From positions 4,528,001-4,592,000 of the forward strand of contig NZ_CP040936.1 in assembly GCF_006352025.1 (NCBI RefSeq): a stretch of 64,000 nt of DNA, read 5' to 3'. The DNA comes from Hymenobacter sp. DG01. Lineage in GTDB: Bacteria > Bacteroidota > Bacteroidia > Cytophagales > Hymenobacteraceae. Shown piece by piece: positions 43,783 to 51,876 of this stretch (position 1 is its first letter; the number at the start of each line of letters is the position of its first letter). A program made the translations under genes and the position numbers. The notes beneath the pieces were generated by a model, which saw only the letters and a list, made by a program, of their open reading frames with translations, made no database searches and was not told where the DNA came from.

Positions 43783-44445
43783 ATGGCGGAAACCTCTCGT
43801 GACCTGATCCTGCGCCGTATCCGGGAATCGTTGCGGCAACCCGCGCCGCAGCCGGCTCGCCCCGATTTTACAGCGCCCCTGCACCCCCGGCCCACCTCCG
43901 CCGACGACCTGGCCGTGGCCTTCGCCCAGAGCTTTGTGCGGGTAGGTGGCGCGTTCTATTACTGCGAGTCGGTGGAGCACTTCTACGACCAGCTCTTCAC
44001 CTACAAGAAGGAGAAGAACCTAGAGCACCTCTACGTATGGGAGCCGGAGCTGAAAAAGCTGCTGCACGAAGGCAATATCGTGTTTCAGGGCGATGAAGCC
44101 GATTTCCGGACCCAGGCCGATGCCGGCCTGACCAGCTGCGAAGCCCTGGTGGCCCGCACCGGCAGCGTGCTGGTAGCCGCCGCTACGGCCAGTGGCCGCC
44201 GCCTCAGCATCTACCCCGATCAGCACTTGGTGGTGGCCCGTACCTCCCAGGTAGTAGCCGACATTGGCGGCGCGCTGAAGCTGATGCAGCAGAAGTACGG
44301 CGCCGACAAGTTGCCTTCCATGATTTCCCTCACCACCGGGCCTAGTCGCACGGCGGATATTGAAAAAACGCTGGTGCTCGGTGCCCACGGCCCGCGCAGC
44401 ATCGTGTTGTTTTTACTGGATGACGCGCCCGCCGCAACTGCCTGA
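43783..44445 (+). CDS. LUD-domain (LutC/YkgG-like) protein
   Basis: 220 residues from ATG 43783. The LUD domain has EADFRTQADAGLTSCEALVARTGS-like parts (GLTSCEALVARTGSVLV), ATASGRRLSIYPDQHLVVARTSQVV and LTTGPSRTADIEKTLVLGAHGP, the pattern of LutC-type lactate-utilisation proteins. In this phylum such single LutC genes often occur without lutAB. The stop overlaps the LpxH-like gene's start by 26 bases. A substrate-specific role in lactate oxidation is not supported because LutA and LutB are absent from the window. Confidence 0.83.
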   Translation: MAETSRDLILRRIRESLRQPAPQPARPDFTAPLHPRPTSADDLAVAFAQSFVRVGGAFYYCESVEHFYDQLFTYKKEKNLEHLYVWEPELKKLLHEGNIVFQGDEADFRTQADAGLTSCEALVARTGSVLVAAATASGRRLSIYPDQHLVVARTSQVVADIGGALKLMQQKYGADKLPSMISLTTGPSRTADIEKTLVLGAHGPRSIVLFLLDDAPAATA

Positions 44446-45208
44446 CCTCGCGCTGCCCACTGGCCGCCGCGTGTACTTTGCTTCTGATTTTCACCTGGGT
44501 GCCCCCGATGCCACCCGCTCCCTGGAGCGGGAGCGGCGCATCGTGCGCTGGCTCGATGCGGCCGCTCAGGATGCAGCCGCCATCTATCTGCTGGGGGATA
44601 TTTTCGACTTCTGGTTTGAGTACCGGCACGCCATTCCGCGCGGCTTTATCCGGCTGCAGGGCAAGCTGGCGGAGCTGACCGATGCCGGCCTGCCCGTGAC
44701 GTTTTTTACCGGCAACCACGACATGTGGATGTTCGACTATTTCACCAAAGAGCTGAACATTCCGGTGCTGCGCCACCCGGTTAGCCAGCGCATTGGGGGG
44801 CACCAGTTTCACATCGGGCACGGCGACGGCCTCGGCCCCGGCGACCATACGTATAAGGTGTTGAAGCGCGTGTTTGCCTCGCCGGTGGCGCAGTGGCTGT
44901 TTGCCCGTCTGCACCCCAACCTGGGCATTGGTATTGCCAACCGCTGGAGCCGGCACAGTCGCCTGCAGAACGGCGGCGCCGACGAGCAGTACTTCGGCGA
45001 CGAGGAGTGGCTGCTGACCTACTGCCGCGAAGTGCAGCAGCAGTTTCCGCACGAGTACTACGTGTTCGGGCACCGCCACCTACCCCTTGATGTGGAAGTT
45101 GGGGTAGGAAGTCGCTACGTAAACCTGGGCGAATGGGTCAATTATTGCTCCTACGGCGTGTATGATGGCAACCAACTGGAGCTTCGGCACTTTGAGCAAG
45201 AGAAATAA
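44420..45208 (+). CDS. lpxH: UDP-2,3-diacylglucosamine hydrolase, LpxH-like
   Basis: 262 residues from ATG 44420, overlapping the LUD gene by 26 bases. The calcineurin-type metal-binding motifs are complete: SDFHLG, GDIFDFW, GNHD, GHGDG and GHRH. These fit LpxH, which splits UDP-diacylglucosamine to lipid X in lipid A synthesis. LpxH homologues of Bacteroidota are longer than the E. coli form, as here. Alternative roles in the same metallophosphatase superfamily are possible, but the motif set and length support LpxH. Confidence 0.87.
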   Translation: MTRPPQLPDLALPTGRRVYFASDFHLGAPDATRSLERERRIVRWLDAAAQDAAAIYLLGDIFDFWFEYRHAIPRGFIRLQGKLAELTDAGLPVTFFTGNHDMWMFDYFTKELNIPVLRHPVSQRIGGHQFHIGHGDGLGPGDHTYKVLKRVFASPVAQWLFARLHPNLGIGIANRWSRHSRLQNGGADEQYFGDEEWLLTYCREVQQQFPHEYYVFGHRHLPLDVEVGVGSRYVNLGEWVNYCSYGVYDGNQLELRHFEQEK

Positions 45209-46130
45209 AGCTGAACAGCTGGAGCTGAGCATCAGAAAGCAGGTAGCAACTGGGTTTTTAGCCCTCAGCTCAGTCCTCTTAACTCTTAGCTCAGCATACG
45301 CCCAGACCACCGCGCCGGCCGCCGGCTCGGTAGCACCCGCCGGGCAGGCCGCGCCTGTGGTTACAATACCCGCCGATACCAGGGAACCCGCTGCTACATG
45401 GGTGCCAGTGCGCACCATTGCCCTGCCCCAGCCGGGCCCGGCCTCCCTGGACCGGCGCGGCAACCTTTACGTAGCCGACGCCCAGAACAACCTGCGCCAG
45501 TACGGGCCCGATGGGCAGTCCCTTAACACCTTTTCGCCCCCGCTGCCCGGGCACACGGCCCAGGTAGAAGCCTGGAACACGGCCAAAGTGCTGGTGTTTT
45601 ATGATGACCGCCAACAGGTAGTGCTACTGGATCGGTTTCTGACGCCCATAGCCGAAGTACGCTGGCAGGATTACCTCGATGGGCAGATCCGCGCGGCCAC
45701 CCTGGCCCCCGACGACCGGTACTGGCTGCTCAACGAATCGGACCTGACGCTTCGGCAGTTCGATACTAGCCAGAAGCGCTTCTCCATCACTACCCCCCTC
45801 GACCTGCTGATAGGCCGCAGCCGGCCCGACTTCCGGTTTTTGCGCGAGTACCAGAACAACCTCTACCTCGTGGACCGCAACAGCGGCATCTACGTGTTCG
45901 ATAACCTGGGCAACTACCGCAAAAAGCTGCCGCTACCCGGCCTGAGCTACGTGGGTTTCCGCGGCGACGAGCTGTACTACCTTGCCCCCGACGGGCTGCA
46001 TTTCTGGCACCTTTACAATCAAACGGACCGCCGCCTACCCCTCCCTGCGGCCGGAGCCCAGCAGGTGCTGGTAGGCGAGCAGTACGCCTACGTGCTGACC
46101 AGCGTGGGGGTGCAGGTGTATAAAATATAG
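45165..46130 (+). CDS. Exported beta-propeller-like protein, hypothetical
   Basis: 321 residues from ATG 45165; a TTG at 45192 would give a more typical signal peptide (SKRNKAEQLELSIRKQVATG then FLALSSVLLTLSSAYAQ) and is a serious alternative. The mature part has repeated blade-like strands (RRGNLYVADAQNNLRQYGPD, DRNSGIYVFDNLGNYRKK, DELYYLAPDGLHFWHL), suggesting a six-bladed propeller as in NHL-type proteins. The start lies inside the LpxH-like gene, so the three genes form one tightly packed transcript. Function not known to me; the envelope setting is inferred from the signal peptide. Confidence 0.75.
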   Translation: MATNWSFGTLSKRNKAEQLELSIRKQVATGFLALSSVLLTLSSAYAQTTAPAAGSVAPAGQAAPVVTIPADTREPAATWVPVRTIALPQPGPASLDRRGNLYVADAQNNLRQYGPDGQSLNTFSPPLPGHTAQVEAWNTAKVLVFYDDRQQVVLLDRFLTPIAEVRWQDYLDGQIRAATLAPDDRYWLLNESDLTLRQFDTSQKRFSITTPLDLLIGRSRPDFRFLREYQNNLYLVDRNSGIYVFDNLGNYRKKLPLPGLSYVGFRGDELYYLAPDGLHFWHLYNQTDRRLPLPAAGAQQVLVGEQYAYVLTSVGVQVYKI

Positions 46131-46323
46131 GCTCTTCGGGCAAAGGGCAACAGTCGAGGTTGCCTTCGGGAACCGCAAATACCGGCCGGATTGGGGCTTT
46201 GGAGCTGACGAAGGGGTAGGGCCCGCTGCATTGGGGCGTAACTCCCTGACCCGGCGAGGCGTTAGCGGAGGAGCTGGCCCTAAGGTCAGCAGTTGTTCAT
46301 CCACTCCACAACCCCGGTTAGCT

Positions 46324-47487
46324 ATGAAAGCACTCGTGTATCACGGAATTAAAGACGTGCGCGTCGATACCGTAGAGGACCCGAAGATTGAAGACGCCCG
46401 CGACGCCATTATCCGCGTGACGAGCACAGCCATTTGCGGCTCCGACCTGCACATTTACAACGGCAGCATTCCGCAGCCCCGGCCCATGGTACTGGGCCAC
46501 GAATTTATGGGCATTGTGGAAGAAGTGGGCAAGGGGGTAGGCGGCAAGCTCAAAGTAGGCGACCGGGTAGTGGTGCCCTTCCCGGTAGCCTGCGGTACCT
46601 GCTACTTCTGCAACCACGCCTTGCCGGGCCACTGCGAAAACTCCAACCCCGACCATTACGGCCCCGAAGGCGGCCTGCTGACGGAAAAAGGCGGCGCTCT
46701 GTTCGGTTACACCGATTTATACGGCGGCTACAACGGCGGCCAGGCTGAGTATGTGCGCGTACCCTACGCCGACTATGGCCCCCGTGTAATTCCGGACAGC
46801 CTCACCGACGAGCAGGCCCTCTTCCTGACCGATATTTTCCCGACCGGCTATTCCGGCATTGATTGGGGCGAAGTGAAGGGCGGCGAAACGGTGGCCATCT
46901 TCGGTGCCGGCCCCGTGGGCATTATGGCCGCAAAATCGGCGTGGTTGCGCGGTGCGGCCCGGGTTGTTATTGTCGATACCCTGCAGTACCGCCTCGACAA
47001 GGCCCAGCATGCCACCAACTGTGAAACCATATTGTGGGAAAATGCCAAGGATGTGGTGGAGCAGATCAGGGACATGAGCGGCGGCCGCGGAGCCGATGTG
47101 TGCGTGGAAGCCGTGGGCTTCGAACCCGACCGTAACCTGCTGGACCGGGCCAAAGCGGTAGTCAATTTCGAAAAAGGCTCGCCCAAAGTGCTGGAAGCCT
47201 GCATGAGCGCCGTGCGGCGCGGCGGCATTGTAACGGTGCTAGGCGTGTACGCCACCCCCTACGATAATTTCCCCATCGGACAGTTCTTCGACAAAGGCAT
47301 CAAGATAGTGGGCGGCCAGGCCCCGGCCCACAAACACATCGATAAGCTGCTGCAGTATGTCATTGATGGCAAAGTGGTGCTGGATGACATCATCACCCAC
47401 CGCCTACCTCTCTCGGAGGCCGCTCACGGCTACGATATTTTCCGCAACAAGAAGGATAACTGCGTGAAAGTAGTGCTCAAGCCCTAG
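46324..47487 (+). CDS. Zinc-dependent alcohol dehydrogenase, formaldehyde dehydrogenase type
   Basis: 387 residues from ATG 46324. The medium-chain dehydrogenase fold is clear: catalytic zinc region TAICGSDLHIYNG and GHEFMGIVEE, the structural-zinc cysteines in CGTCYFCNHALPGHC, and NAD-binding GAGPVGIMAAKSAW. The long insert and GYSGIDW stretch match the glutathione-independent formaldehyde dehydrogenase subgroup. The substrate could be formaldehyde or another aldehyde or alcohol. A frame extension upstream to 46231 has no dehydrogenase content. Confidence 0.92.
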   Translation: MKALVYHGIKDVRVDTVEDPKIEDARDAIIRVTSTAICGSDLHIYNGSIPQPRPMVLGHEFMGIVEEVGKGVGGKLKVGDRVVVPFPVACGTCYFCNHALPGHCENSNPDHYGPEGGLLTEKGGALFGYTDLYGGYNGGQAEYVRVPYADYGPRVIPDSLTDEQALFLTDIFPTGYSGIDWGEVKGGETVAIFGAGPVGIMAAKSAWLRGAARVVIVDTLQYRLDKAQHATNCETILWENAKDVVEQIRDMSGGRGADVCVEAVGFEPDRNLLDRAKAVVNFEKGSPKVLEACMSAVRRGGIVTVLGVYATPYDNFPIGQFFDKGIKIVGGQAPAHKHIDKLLQYVIDGKVVLDDIITHRLPLSEAAHGYDIFRNKKDNCVKVVLKP

Positions 47488-47512
47488 CCAGTTTCGGGCG
47501 TGCTACCCCTCT

Positions 47513-47540
47513 AAAGGCCGGCAACTTGCCGGCCTTTTTC
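47513..47540 (+). terminator. Terminator after the dehydrogenase gene
   Basis: AAAGGCCGGCAACTTGCCGG followed by CCTTTTTC. Confidence 0.88.
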
Positions 47541-47579
47541 GTGGCGGTTGGGGGTAGGGGGCAAGAGGCTATTTCTGCC

Positions 47580-47587
47580 TACATTTG
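47580..47587 (+). promoter_or_regulatory. -7 box TACATTTG for the S8 peptidase gene
   Basis: Exact TAnnTTTG match, 62 bases before the ATG at 47649. Confidence 0.65.
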
Positions 47588-47648
47588 AAAGAGACGACTC
47601 CCATCGTTGATTCCGCCCTCCTGCCTCTGCCACAACCAATTCCTTTCT

Positions 47649-50276
47649 ATGTCTGCTGTTGCTTACTGCCACCGGTATCTTCGTTTTCTATTGCTTGCAG
47701 CAGGCATCACCGGCGGTAGCTCGGCCCTGGCGCAAACTGCGCCTGTCCGGCCCACTGCCCGGCTGGCACCCGGCCTCGATGCCAATCGGGCCGGGCGCGT
47801 ACTGCGGGTCAGTGTATCCAGTGAAGCCGGGTTTCGGCAGTGGCTGGCGCAGAAGCAGCCCCGGGCCACAGCTACGGCGGAGCCCCACCAACCCGGCCTC
47901 TGGCAGGTACGCGGCGCTACGGCTGCCGAGCTGAGCCAATGTCCCTACATCGGCTTTGTGGAGGTAGCCGACCGGGCCGCCCGGCCGGAGCGCCAGCTCA
48001 ACGGCGCCGACTTCGCGGCCAATAAAGTAACGGCGGTGCACACGCGCTACCCCCAGCTGGCGGGGCAAGGCCTGACCGTCTCCCTCAAGGAAAGCCCTCT
48101 TGATGTCAACGACATTGACTTCAAAGGCCGCCTGGTAAATCCCAATCCGCAGGCTCCGATACTGAACGCGCACTCCACCCTGATGGCAACCCTGATTGCC
48201 GGCGGAGGCAACTCGGCGCCGGCCGGCAAGGGGGCGGCCTGGCAGGCCCGCATCGCGCAGGCCAGCTACGACAACCTGCTGCCCGACAACGATGCTACCC
48301 TAGTCAGCCAGGGCGTATCGGTGCAGAACCACTCGTACGGGGTAAGCGTGGAAAATTTTTACGGCCTCGAAGCCCGCGCCTACGACCAGCAGGTGCTGCG
48401 GCGCCCGGAGCTGCTCCACGTATTTTCCGCCGGTAACTCAGGCAACCAGCCGGCCCCGGCCGGTCCGTACGCCGGCCTGGCGGCGGTAGCCAACCTGACG
48501 GGGCAGTTTAAGAACTCCAAGAATACGCTCACGGTGGGCGCTACGGATGCTTTCGGGCAGGTAGCCCCGCTCAGCTCCCGGGGCCCCGCCGCCGATGGCC
48601 GCATCAAGCCCGAGCTGGTAGCCTTCGGCGACGGCGGCACTTCCGATGCGGCCGCCCTGGTATCGGGCGTGAGCCTGCTGGTGCAGCAGGCCTACCGCGA
48701 CCAGCAGGGGCGGCTGCCCTCGGCGGCCCTGGTGAAAGCCGCCCTGCTCAACTCGGCCGATGACACCGGGCGCCCCAACGTGGACCACGTAGCAGGCTAC
48801 GGTCAGGCCGATGCCCTAGGGGCGGTGCAGGCCATACTGGAGCGGCGCTTTTCCGAGGGTACCGTGGCCCAGGGGCAGGAGCAGGTGGTAACTCTTACGG
48901 TTCCGGCGGGCACTCACCGGCTGAAAGCCACCTTGGTCTGGCACGACCCCGAAGCTGCGGCTAATGCTCCCGCTACCCTGCTCAACGACCTCGACCTGAC
49001 GCTGACCCGGGCCGCCGACGCGCAACGCTGGCTGCCCTGGACCCTAAGTGCCTTTCCTCATCCCGATTCCCTGGCCCTGCCTGCTCGCCGCCGCCCCAAC
49101 CACCGCGACAATGCCGAGCAGATAACTCTGGATGCTCCCGCTGCCGGTACCTATCAGCTGCGGGTGCGGGGCTACGCCGTGCCGCAGGGGCCGCAGGCTT
49201 TCGGCCTTGTGTATGAGTTTGAATCGGGCCTGACGTGGGTGAACCCTACGGCGGCCCGCACCCTGCGCACAGCCGAGGCGGCCGTGTTGCGCTGGCAATG
49301 GGCGGGTCCGGCCAGCACGGCGCAGCTGCAGTACCGCCCGGTAGGCCAAACTGCCTGGAGCACGCTTTCCGCTTCCGTTGATCTGCAGCAGCAGGCTTTC
49401 CGCTGGACGGCTCCTGCAACCTCCACGCTGGCCCAGGTGCGCCTGCTAACGGGGGGCGTTGCCGTGGAGTCAGACACGTTTCTGGTGGCCTCGCCGCTGG
49501 CAGTGCAGGTGCTGTATAGCTGCCCCGAAGAAACGCTGCTGGCCTGGAAACGGGTGCCGGAAGCCACGCAGTATCAGCTTTACCGGCTGGGTGCCACGCA
49601 CCTGGAGCCCTACCGCCTGCTCACGGATACGGTGGTAACCTTGCCCCCGACCGATGCGGCGGCCCGCTATTATGCCGTAGCACCCTGGGTGGGCGGGCAA
49701 GTGCGGGAACAGGGTTTCACGGCCAATGTCGGCCCGGAGAATAATGGGTGTTATGTGCAGTCGTTTTTGCCTGCTCAGCCCGTGGCCGACAACATGCGCT
49801 TTAACCTGCTGCTGGGCACTACCTATCGGCTGCAGACCCTGACGCTGGAGCGCCGCAACGCCGATGGCAGCTTCGGGGCCGTGCAGCGCCTGGCTTCGGT
49901 GCCCGGTACCACAGTGGAGCTGGCCGATCCAGACCCCGTACCCGGCCGGGGCGAATACCGGGTCCGCCTCGACCTGAATAATGGCCGCACGTACTATAGC
50001 GCCGTAGAAGCGGCGTTTTTCGTGCGCAGCACCGCCGATGTACTTGTGTACCCGGTGCCCGCGGTGGCCGGCGAGCCACTGACCGTAGTAGGCCCCCAGG
50101 ATCAGGCCTTGCACCTCCGGGTTTTTGACCTGACCGGCCGGTTGCGCCTAGAGGTTACCACCAGCAGCAGCACCCTCCAGACCCTCGATACGCGTGCACT
50201 GGGGCGGGGTACTTTTCTGCTGAGAATCAGCATTCTTGGCGGCCGGGAAGTAACGCGCCGCATCCTGATGCTATAG
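47649..50276 (+). CDS. T9SS-secreted S8 (subtilase) peptidase with Asp-to-Glu change
   Basis: 875 residues from ATG 47649. Signal peptide (about 1-28), S8 domain (about 110-420), beta-sandwich regions and a C-terminal type IX sorting domain (last 75 residues; VYPVPAVAGEPLTVVG, LRVFDLTGRLRLEV). The catalytic His175 (NAHSTLMATLIAG) and Ser332 (GGTSDAAALVSG) are present, but the strand that should carry the catalytic Asp reads VSLKESPLDVNDIDFKGR; aligned to the VAVIDTGxD pattern the Asp position is Glu148. Activity may persist with Glu or be altered. Exported cell-surface or secreted protein. Confidence 0.87.
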   Translation: MSAVAYCHRYLRFLLLAAGITGGSSALAQTAPVRPTARLAPGLDANRAGRVLRVSVSSEAGFRQWLAQKQPRATATAEPHQPGLWQVRGATAAELSQCPYIGFVEVADRAARPERQLNGADFAANKVTAVHTRYPQLAGQGLTVSLKESPLDVNDIDFKGRLVNPNPQAPILNAHSTLMATLIAGGGNSAPAGKGAAWQARIAQASYDNLLPDNDATLVSQGVSVQNHSYGVSVENFYGLEARAYDQQVLRRPELLHVFSAGNSGNQPAPAGPYAGLAAVANLTGQFKNSKNTLTVGATDAFGQVAPLSSRGPAADGRIKPELVAFGDGGTSDAAALVSGVSLLVQQAYRDQQGRLPSAALVKAALLNSADDTGRPNVDHVAGYGQADALGAVQAILERRFSEGTVAQGQEQVVTLTVPAGTHRLKATLVWHDPEAAANAPATLLNDLDLTLTRAADAQRWLPWTLSAFPHPDSLALPARRRPNHRDNAEQITLDAPAAGTYQLRVRGYAVPQGPQAFGLVYEFESGLTWVNPTAARTLRTAEAAVLRWQWAGPASTAQLQYRPVGQTAWSTLSASVDLQQQAFRWTAPATSTLAQVRLLTGGVAVESDTFLVASPLAVQVLYSCPEETLLAWKRVPEATQYQLYRLGATHLEPYRLLTDTVVTLPPTDAAARYYAVAPWVGGQVREQGFTANVGPENNGCYVQSFLPAQPVADNMRFNLLLGTTYRLQTLTLERRNADGSFGAVQRLASVPGTTVELADPDPVPGRGEYRVRLDLNNGRTYYSAVEAAFFVRSTADVLVYPVPAVAGEPLTVVGPQDQALHLRVFDLTGRLRLEVTTSSSTLQTLDTRALGRGTFLLRISILGGREVTRRILML

Positions 50277-50619
50277 CTGGCTTACAGGGCGTAGCCGTCT
50301 ATTTTAGAAATCAGCTGGCGGCCCTCCTGTTGCTGATCTAACGCCTGCGCCGCTCCACCGCTCTCGGTGCGGGCGGCGCGGCACAGGCAGCAGTCTAGAG
50401 TCTGCCGGAAAGGTTAAGCCAACTTTGGGGGTAGGGCGGCTGAGACGGTGCGGGTGCCAACTGCCCGCAAGCTATTAGTCTAGGTCCGGGGCTTTCGGAC
50501 GGTAGCTGGGGGTAGGAGGTGAAGCAAGGCTTCCAACCCCGACCCGGTAGTGACAACGCCGCCGCCAATCACTTGGTAATCTATATGAGCCCTTGACCTT
50601 ACCGCAGGCCCGCAAAAGC
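50277..50619. other. Intergenic region between S8 peptidase and M57-like protease genes
   Basis: About 340 bases, GC-rich, with GGGGTAG words at about 50430 and 50507. No gene or promoter is supported. The terminator for the downstream gene begins at 50620. Confidence 0.45.
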
Positions 50620-50651
50620 AAAAGCCCCGACTCGGATGAGTCGGGGCTTTT
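50620..50651 (-). terminator. Terminator after the M57-like protease gene
   Basis: AAAAGCCCCGACTC / GAGTCGGGGCTTTTA hairpin on the minus strand. Confidence 0.93.
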
Positions 50652-50673
50652 ATAATAAGTGCTAAGCAGAAGC

Positions 50674-51480
50674 TTAGTACACGTAGTTGAGGGCAGTGCG
50701 GTCGTTGGTGTTGAATGGGCGGCTTACACCGTTGCCCACGCAAGCCAGCATCCAGGAGTTCGGGTCAGCGCCGGAAGGAGTGCCGGGGATGAGGATAGCA
50801 CCCACCGTGCTGGCGCCTTCGTTCGCAGCCGAGCCACCGCAGCTATACGCGCGGTTGAAGTAGTCGGTGTGACGGAAGCCAATGCAGTGGCCTATCTCGT
50901 GCGCCATAATGGTGGCAATGTAGCCTACGTTGGAGCTGTTGATAGCCGTCGGGGACAGTTTGAAGCCGGGCGCGGGATTGCCACCCGAGGGGAAGCCGCC
51001 CGACTGACCCAGTACGCCGGAGCCCAGGTTGGCAGACGTGATGGGCAGGTTTGCCGTGCCCGAGGTGATGCGGCGGAATGTAATGCGCAGGCCTTCGGCG
51101 TTGTAGCGGCGGATAGCTTCATCAACAGCCGACACGTAAGCGGAGGGGAACGAGCCTTCCAGCTTCACGGTCAGTACGCGGGGCAGACCCGTTACCAGGT
51201 TGGTGGTGCGATACTGCTCATCTTCGCCTACGCGCAGCAACTGGCCAGCCGGAGCGTCCGCCAGCATTTCGTTGGTCAGCAGAATGTCGCCTTCTACCCG
51301 TACGCCACCCTCCACTTGCTGAGCGCCAGCGGCCGTGAAGCCCAGAGCGCGGATCTGATTGATGGTCGTCTCTGATACTTGGCCTTTTACTTCAACGTTG
51401 GCTTTTTCTTGGCAAGAGGAAAGGGACAGGCTGGTAACTGCGAACAGCGCCAGGGGGGCGAGTACTTTAAACTTCTTCAT
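50674..51480 (-). CDS. Exported zinc metalloprotease, M57-like lipoprotein
   Basis: 268 residues from ATG 51480. The signal peptide ends LSLSSC, a lipobox with Cys23. The zinc site HEIGHCIGFRH is complete: His194, Glu195, His198 and His204 (HExxHxxGxxH). The region before it has YVSAVDEAIRRYNAEGLRITF and the NSSNVGYIATIMA helix, consistent with family M57 (protease B type). It would digest proteins on the cell surface or in the periplasm. Single gene with its own terminator; an AT-rich promoter region (51514-51521 TATGTTTA) lies upstream. Confidence 0.88.
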   Translation of the reverse strand: MKKFKVLAPLALFAVTSLSLSSCQEKANVEVKGQVSETTINQIRALGFTAAGAQQVEGGVRVEGDILLTNEMLADAPAGQLLRVGEDEQYRTTNLVTGLPRVLTVKLEGSFPSAYVSAVDEAIRRYNAEGLRITFRRITSGTANLPITSANLGSGVLGQSGGFPSGGNPAPGFKLSPTAINSSNVGYIATIMAHEIGHCIGFRHTDYFNRAYSCGGSAANEGASTVGAILIPGTPSGADPNSWMLACVGNGVSRPFNTNDRTALNYVY

Positions 51481-51876
51481 AGGGTTTGGTTGTGGTTGGA
51501 TGAAAGAACGCTGTAAACATAGGTTTTCATTAGTGATATTTCAAAATAAGGCAGTGTTAATTATCAAAATTATATACAAACCATCTTTGTATTGACGAGT
51601 TGTTAATTAGGGTGAAATGTCCTAGGAATTGCATTATTTCCTTTTAGAACTATTCAAGGATAATTGATTATTTGGGGTAGAAGCTAAATTTTCTGGTTCG
51701 TGACCTATCTGAGGAATAGGACTGTTGTAGCTACATTAAATTCGGTAGTTTACCGGCTAACTATTTCCGCCGTGAAAGGAGGCGCAAGGCCCTCCGCCTC
51801 TAAATCTGTATCTTTGTCTAGAACCGATTTTCAGCGGGCCCCTCCTTTCCGCTTTACCATATAGATCTTTCAGGCC
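51481..51876. other. AT-rich intergenic region, divergent promoters
   Basis: About 395 bases between the M57-like gene (minus) and the PSP1-domain gene (plus). It is AT-rich up to about 51770. A minus-strand -7-like box TATGTTTA lies at 51514-51521 with TTTTG about 20 bases upstream; the plus-strand box is at 51809-51816. No gene is supported. Confidence 0.5.
51809..51816 (+). promoter_or_regulatory. -7 box TATCTTTG for the PSP1-domain gene
   Basis: Exact TAnnTTTG match 60 bases ahead of the GTG start. Confidence 0.65.
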
